A program made the translations under genes and the position numbers. A stretch of 5,674 nt of DNA, taken from the NCBI GenBank assembly GCA_030054015.1, contig JASGCR010000155.1, forward strand, positions 1 to 5,674. Direction: 5' to 3'. Shown piece after piece: positions 1 through 3,541 of this stretch; position 1 is the first letter of the stretch, and the number at the start of each line of letters is the position of its first letter. This DNA is from Candidatus Symbiobacter sp. (GTDB lineage Bacteria > Pseudomonadota > Alphaproteobacteria > Elsterales > Elsteraceae). The notes under the pieces are model-generated. The model was not told the DNA's origin, did no database searches, and worked only from the letters and a program-made list of their open reading frames with translations.

Positions 1-91
1 TAAATCATAGCACATTGATGCTGTTGGAGAGCCATCCACATCATCAAATGCGCCGCTCTTTTGGCAAGTTTGGGACTTATTCAGACTTTCC
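1..91. other. Intergenic sequence downstream of the chorismate mutase gene
   Basis: I see no supported gene here. On the minus strand an ATG at 42-44 opens a frame that stays open to the window edge, but it has no clear ribosome binding site and only about 14 codons are visible. The minus-strand bases TGCTATGAT (4-12) resemble an extended -10 promoter element, without a convincing -35. There is no terminator-like hairpin with a T run directly after the chorismate mutase stop. Confidence 0.3.
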
Positions 92-991
92 TTAAATGGG
101 GGGCATAGGACGCGGATAGACCCCGATAATTTTGGCCTGGGGTTTGATCTCTGGGTGGGTGCTGTCACGATAGTCCTTGATCTCAATCAGTTTTTGTCGC
201 TGGGGATAAGCGGGGTCATGTTCGACCACCAGGGTACAATCATCGCCGCTCGGTTCCAGTTTAATCTTGGCCAATAAAGCCAAAGCCGGCATCGATTCGC
301 GGTGGGGCAAAAAGGGCAATTTCATGCCAATCACAAAATCTTCATATTTTTTATCCAACAATAAATGGCACCAATCGCTTTGCATTTCTTGTGGGCCGCT
401 GGCAGGGGTAAATTTTCGCGGGGAGCCAGGGCTGGGATTAATCACGATAGGAATAGATATTTCCGGCCAGGGCATCATGATAATGGCATGACGGTCGCCA
501 TTATCAAGGGCGGCTTCGGGTTTGGCATAAACCGTGACTTGCGGCAACGCGCCGAAATGGGTGCGAATGGTGCGCAGATACGCATCGACCGAATGTGGGT
601 TGGATGCAACCAAGGCAAAATTAAAATCAACCTCGATCGAGGTCATGCCGGTCATCAGCCGCGCCCAAATTTCCATCAAGGATAAATCAGGTAATTGGGC
701 CTTGGCACTTGGCGGTCGGCCAGAGGCTTGACCAGGCGTAACTTGACCAGGCGCGGTTTGGTCGTGGCACTGGCGGATTTTTTGCCGCAAGTGCCGGAAA
801 ATTTGCGCCTCACGCGCCGGTCGCCAGATCGGGGCGCCTTGCTTGGCCTTGATCACCAACGGAGCCAGATTCGCCCGCTCTTGGATCAGGTCAAATAATT
901 TTCCATCAATCTCGTCAATTTTGACCCGTAATTCGGGCAAACTGGGGGAGGGGGAGGGAATGGGCGGAAGCGATGCGCTCTGGGCGGTCAT
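92..991 (-). CDS. Chorismate mutase (AroQ-type N-terminal domain with long C-terminal extension)
   Basis: The product (299 aa) probably converts chorismate to prephenate in the cytoplasm, the first step toward phenylalanine and tyrosine. Residues about 18-70 and 102-128 fit the helical AroQ fold. R22, R39, K50 and R60-E61 line up with Arg11, Arg28, Lys39 and Arg51-Glu52 of the E. coli P-protein mutase domain. Helix 3 (SLMEIWARLMTGMTSIE, 104-120) ends in Glu120, where the family normally has the catalytic Gln (Gln88 in E. coli). The inter-helix linker (about 74-101) is long, Pro/Gly/Gln-rich and contains a tandem duplication. Residues about 125-299 form an extension without a recognised ACT or dehydratase domain; it resembles, from memory, the ~280-aa chorismate mutases of alphaproteobacteria. 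The N-terminus (5-19) is Ser/Pro-rich and probably disordered. The ATG at 991 is preceded only by a weak GGA. The gene lies 122 bp after moaE and has no functional tie to it. Confidence 0.85.
   Translation of the reverse strand: MTAQSASLPPIPSPSPSLPELRVKIDEIDGKLFDLIQERANLAPLVIKAKQGAPIWRPAREAQIFRHLRQKIRQCHDQTAPGQVTPGQASGRPPSAKAQLPDLSLMEIWARLMTGMTSIEVDFNFALVASNPHSVDAYLRTIRTHFGALPQVTVYAKPEAALDNGDRHAIIMMPWPEISIPIVINPSPGSPRKFTPASGPQEMQSDWCHLLLDKKYEDFVIGMKLPFLPHRESMPALALLAKIKLEPSGDDCTLVVEHDPAYPQRQKLIEIKDYRDSTHPEIKPQAKIIGVYPRPMPPI
727..753 (-). repeat. 15-bp-period tandem duplication inside the chorismate mutase gene
   Basis: The 12-mer CTTGACCAGGCG (plus strand) occurs at 727-738 and again at 742-753, a period of 15 bp, so the reading frame is kept. 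It encodes the repeated PGQ(V/A) in the linker between helices 2 and 3 (residues about 81-89). Replication slippage in a tolerant loop is the likely origin. Confidence 0.8.
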
Positions 992-1019
992 AATCCAACA
1001 TTACCGAGTAAATACAGAG

Positions 1020-1036
1020 GAACCAGAAAATGGTTC
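1020..1036 (-). other. Small inverted repeat in the leader of the chorismate mutase gene
   Basis: GAACCA and TGGTTC form a perfect 6-bp stem around a 5-nt loop, 28 bases before the start codon. It has no T run after it, so it is not a convincing terminator. It could be a minor leader hairpin or chance. The rest of the 992-1113 gap shows no strong promoter. Confidence 0.35.
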
Positions 1037-1096
1037 GACCATCATGGCGAATATCCTGCAAAATTTTCGGATTAAATGCAATATCTAAGTCCCCCC

Positions 1097-1122
1097 GGTC
1101 TTAACCCCTGGTCTTATCCCCT
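1097..1122. repeat. 13-bp tandem duplication covering the moaE stop codon
   Basis: GGTCTTAACCCCT (1097-1109) is followed directly by GGTCTTATCCCCT (1110-1122), one mismatch. The unit at 1110-1122 contains the moaE stop codon (1114-1116), and the other carries the same TTA just beyond it. The duplication therefore changed only the end of moaE or the spacer. Confidence 0.75.
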
Positions 1123-1566
1123 GGCCCAACGCGCCGCCGCCAGATCGTCACTGGCTTTGGCCTCTAACCAGAAACTGCCATCGCTGCGATGTTCGCGCTT
1201 CCAAAACGGGGCCTTGGTTTTCAACCAATCGATCATGAACCAACAGCCCTCGAACGCGGCGGCGCGGTGGGGGGCGGCGGCCATCACCAGCACAATCGCC
1301 TCGCTGGGGAGCAATATGCCATAACGATGGATAATCTTGGCCGCTTGCAGGGTGAATTGGGTCACGGCCTGGCGTTCAATGTCGTTGAGCTGCCGCTCGG
1401 TCATGCCGGGGTAATGTTCCAATTCTAATTTATGGACGGTGGCGTCGCCGCTGAAATCGCGCGTCAGACCGACGAAGCTGACCACCCCGCCCAAATCGCT
1501 GCGCCCGTGGGTAAAGGCGGCAAATTCGGCCCCGACATCAAACATTTCCGCTTGCACGCGCGCCAT
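1114..1566 (-). CDS. moaE: Molybdopterin synthase catalytic (large) subunit MoaE
   Basis: MoaE forms a heterotetramer with MoaD and transfers sulfur from the MoaD C-terminal thiocarboxylate to precursor Z (cPMP), giving the dithiolene of molybdopterin in the cytosol. The 150-aa product has the usual family length. The signature KTKAPFWKRE (116-125) carries K116 and K123, equivalent to catalytic Lys119 and Lys126 of E. coli MoaE. Also visible are GxVSFVGLTR (27-36), HRYG (80-83) and PHR (99-101), all typical of the family. The ATG at 1566 has a good GGAGG four bases upstream. It follows moaD by 71 bp on the same strand, as expected for subunits made together. Nothing is missing from the active site, so it should be functional. 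Confidence 0.97.
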   Translation of the reverse strand: MARVQAEMFDVGAEFAAFTHGRSDLGGVVSFVGLTRDFSGDATVHKLELEHYPGMTERQLNDIERQAVTQFTLQAAKIIHRYGILLPSEAIVLVMAAAPHRAAAFEGCWFMIDWLKTKAPFWKREHRSDGSFWLEAKASDDLAAARWARG

Positions 1567-1570
1567 GAAG

Positions 1571-1575
1571 CCTCC
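1571..1575 (-). promoter_or_regulatory. Ribosome binding site of moaE
   Basis: Minus-strand GGAGG sits 4 bases before the ATG at 1566 and supports that start. It is the strongest Shine-Dalgarno sequence in the window together with that of uvrC. Confidence 0.75.
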
Positions 1576-1637
1576 GGCCTTTGGTCATTGAGGTTGAGCG
1601 GGGAGATGTGAGCGCGGAGACCAAAACATCGCCAGGT

Positions 1638-1901
1638 CTAGCCGCCCGTGACCGGCGGGAAAAACGCCACCTCATCCCCGGCATGAAGGGGCTGCGCCCA
1701 TTCGGCTCGGTTCTGATTGATGGCCACCCATATCTTGTCCCGCCTGGCAAAGACCTCGGCATAGGGCGAGCCTTTTTTAGCCAAAAGACTCACCAAACCC
1801 GCCACGTCGCCCACGCTGGCGGGCAGGGTGATCTGGTCGCTCGTTTTGCCTAATTCCGACTTGATCCAGGCAAAATATAAAACGGTTATTTGCTGATCCA
1901 T
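1638..1901 (-). CDS. moaD: Molybdopterin synthase sulfur carrier (small) subunit MoaD
   Basis: MoaD is a ubiquitin-like beta-grasp protein whose C-terminal glycine is adenylated (by MoeB in E. coli), converted to a thiocarboxylate, and then inserted in the MoaE active site to donate sulfur. The 87-aa product ends in FFPPVTGG, with the essential Gly-Gly at 86-87 directly before a TAG stop. The preceding AGDEVAFF (74-81) and the N-terminal VLYFAWIK (7-14) match the family, and the length is normal. The ATG at 1901 lacks a Shine-Dalgarno sequence; upstream is ATCCTGAACC. The gene begins just after the large inverted repeat that separates it from mobB, so it may have its own promoter. It is followed by moaE after 71 bp. 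Confidence 0.96.
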   Translation of the reverse strand: MDQQITVLYFAWIKSELGKTSDQITLPASVGDVAGLVSLLAKKGSPYAEVFARRDKIWVAINQNRAEWAQPLHAGDEVAFFPPVTGG

Positions 1902-1906
1902 GGTTC

Positions 1907-1936
1907 AGGATAAAACGATAAACCGCCATATGGCAA
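1907..1936 (-). promoter_or_regulatory. Possible moaD promoter, perhaps giving a leaderless transcript
   Basis: On the minus strand TTGCCA (1936-1931) and TATCCT (1912-1907) are 18 bp apart and resemble sigma70 -35 and -10 boxes (5/6 and 4/6 matches). Only five bases separate the -10 box from the moaD ATG, so transcription would start at or beside the start codon. That would fit the absence of a ribosome binding site. The 10-bp palindrome GCCATATGGC (1925-1934) overlaps the -35 box. This is inference from weak matches. Confidence 0.3.
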
Positions 1937-1980
1937 GAAAAAAAAGGAAGAGCGTCAAAAAAGGGAGCGTCATTACCCGC

Positions 1981-2012
1981 CGGACTGCAAGCGGATTTCC
2001 GCTTGCAGTCCG
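1981..2012. repeat. Hairpin A of the composite element (15-bp perfect stem)
   Basis: CGGACTGCAAGCGGA (1981-1995) and its exact reverse complement (1998-2012) are separated by only TT. The same hairpin, with a changed tip, recurs at 5642-5673. Confidence 0.95.
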
Positions 2013-2024
2013 AGTCGGGGCCTG

Positions 2025-2059
2025 TCCCCCGCCCGTGACGTAAGTCACGGGTCGGGGGA
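2025..2059. repeat. Hairpin B1 of the composite element, GTAA loop
   Basis: TCCCCCG-CCCGTGAC (2025-2039) pairs with GTCACGGG-T-CGGGGGA (2044-2059): 15 bp with one bulged T (2052), closed by GTAA at 2040-2043. In plus-strand RNA this would be a GNRA-type tetraloop on a C-G pair; the minus strand gives UUAC. Confidence 0.9.
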
Positions 2060-2062
2060 AAG

Positions 2063-2097
2063 CCCCCAGGAGTATTATTCCCAAAAACTCCTGGGGG
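2063..2097. repeat. Hairpin B2 of the composite element
   Basis: CCCCCAGGAGT (2063-2073) and ACTCCTGGGGG (2087-2097) form a perfect 11-bp stem around a 13-nt A/T-rich loop. Together with B1 it is enclosed by the stem CGAGTCGGG/CCCGACTCG. Confidence 0.9.
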
Positions 2098-2108
2098 ATT
2101 ACCCGACT

Positions 2109-2135
2109 CGCGCCGTCCGTTACACGGACAGCGCG
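2109..2135. repeat. Hairpin C of the composite element
   Basis: CGCGC plus GTCCGT pairs with ACGGAC plus GCGCG, interrupted by one C-A mismatch (2114/2130) and closed by a TAC loop (2121-2123). Confidence 0.85.
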
Positions 2136-2174
2136 GCGGGTAATGACGCTCTCTTTTTGACGCTCTTTTTTTTA

Positions 2175-2210
2175 GCGGGTAATGACGCTCTTTCTTTTAA
2201 AGACGCTCTT
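2175..2210 (-). repeat. Extra copies of the element's terminal unit next to and inside the mobB 3' end
   Basis: GCGGGTAATGACGCTCT at 2175-2191 repeats exactly the right arm at 2136-2152. A shorter fragment, GACGCTCTT, lies at 2202-2210 within the last codons of mobB. These lie outside the symmetrical element and suggest repeated accretion or internal deletion of copies. Confidence 0.85.
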
Positions 2211-2781
2211 TCTCAACCCTCCCCCGCCAGGTCAAAATAAATTCCCCAACCGCCGCGAGATCATTCAAATCCAACACGGGTCGCTGACCGAGGCCTGGCA
2301 TCGCCCGTAACCGATCGGGTTGGTCGGTCACCACCGCCAGGATCGCGTCATCTTCGGGGGCGAATAATTTCTTGCCCAATTCCGGCCGGTGAATTTCCAA
2401 TTTGGGGAAATTTTCGTGGCGAAATCCTTCGACCAGCACCAAATCGGCGGCGGCCAGGCGGGCAACCAAACTGGTCAGGCTGGGCGGTTCCGTCGCGGCG
2501 GCGCGGTTTTCATGCAGCAGGGCAAAACGCTCTCGCCCCGCCAAAATAACCTCGGAGGCCCCGGCCTGGCGCAGGCGGTAACTGTCCTTGCCGGGTTGAT
2601 CCAAATCGACGGTATGATGGGTGTGCTTAATCGCCGCCACAATGAGGCCGCGCTGGCGCAAAAACGGGATTAATTTTTCGAGCAAACTGGTCTTGCCCGC
2701 ACCCGACCAACCCACCAACCCCAAAATGGGAGGAGGGGGAGAAAGCGGTTGAGCGATGGGACGGGGCTTCGGCATCGGCAT
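2197..2781 (-). CDS. mobB: Molybdopterin-guanine dinucleotide biosynthesis protein MobB (P-loop GTPase)
   Basis: MobB binds GTP and helps MobA attach GMP to molybdopterin, forming the dinucleotide cofactor in the cytosol. With the chosen start the product is 194 aa. It shows a Walker A loop GWSGAGKT (24-31), the family motif KHTHH (52-56), PGKD (63-66) and VEGFRH (117-122), followed by KLEIHR (127-132). Residues 1-18 are Pro-rich. The ATG at 2781 overlaps the pgsA stop as TGATG and has no Shine-Dalgarno sequence, which points to translational coupling. An upstream ATG at 2859 would overlap pgsA by 79 bp and adds only low-complexity residues, so I did not use it; the ATG at 2775 is another possibility. 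The last residues, EKERL (190-194), are encoded by a fragment of the repeat unit. MobA is not in the window. Confidence 0.93.
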   Translation of the reverse strand: MPMPKPRPIAQPLSPPPPILGLVGWSGAGKTSLLEKLIPFLRQRGLIVAAIKHTHHTVDLDQPGKDSYRLRQAGASEVILAGRERFALLHENRAAATEPPSLTSLVARLAAADLVLVEGFRHENFPKLEIHRPELGKKLFAPEDDAILAVVTDQPDRLRAMPGLGQRPVLDLNDLAAVGEFILTWRGRVEKERL

Positions 2782-3452
2782 CAGAGGGGGCGATCGGGAT
2801 GGTGCGGCAGCGCATGTGTCGCCTGGGCCTGGTTGGGGGGGCTGCCCGCATTCTCCCAATCCATATGGCGCAGACCCGCCCGCAAATAATCATAACCCGT
2901 CACCAAGGTCAAGGCGGCGGCAATCCCCAGCCCAATCGTTCCCAAGGCCGACCATAACTCGGATTTTGGGACGGAATGGGCGAAAATCAAAATCGCCAGG
3001 GCGACAAATTGCAGGGCGGTCTTCCATTTCGCCAGGCGGCTCACGGGTACACCGATGCGCAGCCCAGCCAAATATTCCCTGAGGCCCGACACCAAAATCT
3101 CGCGGCACATGATAATGATGGCGGCCACGACCGACCAGCCGGTCAGTCTTTGTTGCGCCACCAACACCATCAGCACGGTCGCCACCAAGAGTTTATCCGC
3201 GATGGGATCAAGAAAGCGGCCAAAATCAGAATATGACGACCAAATGCGCGCGACATAACCATCCAACCAATCGGTCAGGGCGGCCAGCAAAAACACCCCC
3301 AGGGCGGCATAACTCGCCCAGCTCGCCTCGAGATACATTAATCCCGTCAGCACCGGAATAAAGCCAATCCGCGCCAAGGTCAAAAAATTCGCCAGACGTT
3401 GTTGCAAAATTTGCGTACGCGTGGGCGACAAAGTGAAACCCTCTTTATCCAT
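2781..3452 (-). CDS. pgsA: CDP-diacylglycerol-glycerol-3-phosphate 3-phosphatidyltransferase PgsA
   Basis: This inner-membrane enzyme joins CDP-diacylglycerol and glycerol 3-phosphate to phosphatidylglycerophosphate, the committed step to phosphatidylglycerol and cardiolipin. The 223-aa product contains the complete CDP-alcohol phosphotransferase motif DxxDGxxAR-x8-GxxxDxxxD: D61, D64-G65, A68-R69, G78, D82 and D86. N22 and R28 (NFLTLAR), CREILVSGLREYLAG (116-130) and KWKTALQ (142-148) also match PgsA. Hydrophobic membrane segments lie at about 30-60, 88-122, 145-160 and 167-186. The C-terminal 28 residues are polar. The ATG at 3452 has only a weak ribosome binding site. A TTG at codon 8 (3431) has GAGGG seven bases upstream, is a plausible alternative start, and would leave the conserved region intact. 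It lies 89 bp after uvrC, and its stop overlaps the mobB start. Confidence 0.95.
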   Translation of the reverse strand: MDKEGFTLSPTRTQILQQRLANFLTLARIGFIPVLTGLMYLEASWASYAALGVFLLAALTDWLDGYVARIWSSYSDFGRFLDPIADKLLVATVLMVLVAQQRLTGWSVVAAIIIMCREILVSGLREYLAGLRIGVPVSRLAKWKTALQFVALAILIFAHSVPKSELWSALGTIGLGIAAALTLVTGYDYLRAGLRHMDWENAGSPPNQAQATHALPHHPDRPL

Positions 3453-3506
3453 GGCAAAAGACTCGTATGACTTGACGGCACTCCATTATGAATGCCTCTT
3501 AGCTTA

Positions 3507-3535
3507 AGCATAACTGATTTAAGCGCGGGCGGCAA
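3507..3535 (-). promoter_or_regulatory. Possible pgsA promoter in the uvrC-pgsA gap
   Basis: Minus-strand TTGCCG (3535-3530) and TATGCT (3512-3507) are 17 bp apart, each matching sigma70 consensus at 4 of 6 bases. Transcription would start near 3500, leaving a leader of about 50 bases before pgsA. The matches are modest. Confidence 0.3.
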
Positions 3536-3541
3536 TGCGCC

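Larger units (their letters stand above)
1938..2173. terminator. Bidirectional terminator-like ends of the large inverted repeat
   Basis: The long stem is flanked by eight A at 1938-1945 and eight T at 2166-2173. In either strand's transcript, the 3' arm of the stem therefore ends in a U run, as in an intrinsic terminator. If it works, it would separate uvrC-pgsA-mobB from moaD-moaE. The stem is much longer and more branched than a normal terminator, and part of the U run pairs with the A run, so the function is uncertain. Confidence 0.3.
1942..2173. repeat. Composite inverted-repeat element made of nested hairpins (possible MITE-like or REP-like element)
   Basis: The gap between mobB and moaD (1902-2196) contains no gene and is nearly filled by this element. 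A perfect 18-bp inverted repeat, GAGCGTCATTACCCGCCG at 1965-1982 against 2134-2151, forms the outer stem. With a G-T pair and one bulge it extends through A/T runs to a second pair of GAGCGTC arms (1950-1956 and 2159-2165) and on to about 1942/2173. Inside are hairpin A (1981-2012), a 9-bp stem (2011-2019 with 2102-2110) enclosing hairpins B1 and B2, and hairpin C (2109-2135). Neighbouring stems share one or two bases at their borders. A second copy of the left end lies before uvrC, so this is a dispersed family. There is no coding sequence or transposase within it. I found no target-site duplication. Confidence 0.85.

Noticed and set aside
631..642. 12-bp palindrome CCTCGATCGAGG as an operator
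   Set aside because: It lies within the chorismate mutase coding sequence in a conserved helix and is best explained by codon content.
1942..2173. Molybdenum cofactor riboswitch in front of moaD
   Set aside because: The structure is a near-palindrome whose left end also occurs before uvrC, a gene unrelated to the cofactor. A motif search with the Moco RNA model would settle it.
1942..2173. Integron attC site or tRNA-like cloverleaf
   Set aside because: There is no GTTRRRY core and no integron gene, and the length and stem layout do not fit a tRNA.
1942..2210. CRISPR array
   Set aside because: The repeats are inverted and hairpin-forming, with no regular unique spacers and no cas genes.
2782..2859. 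Longer mobB start at 2859
   Set aside because: It would overlap pgsA by 79 bp and add only a low-complexity Pro/Ala stretch; the TGATG overlap at 2781 gives a normal-length MobB.
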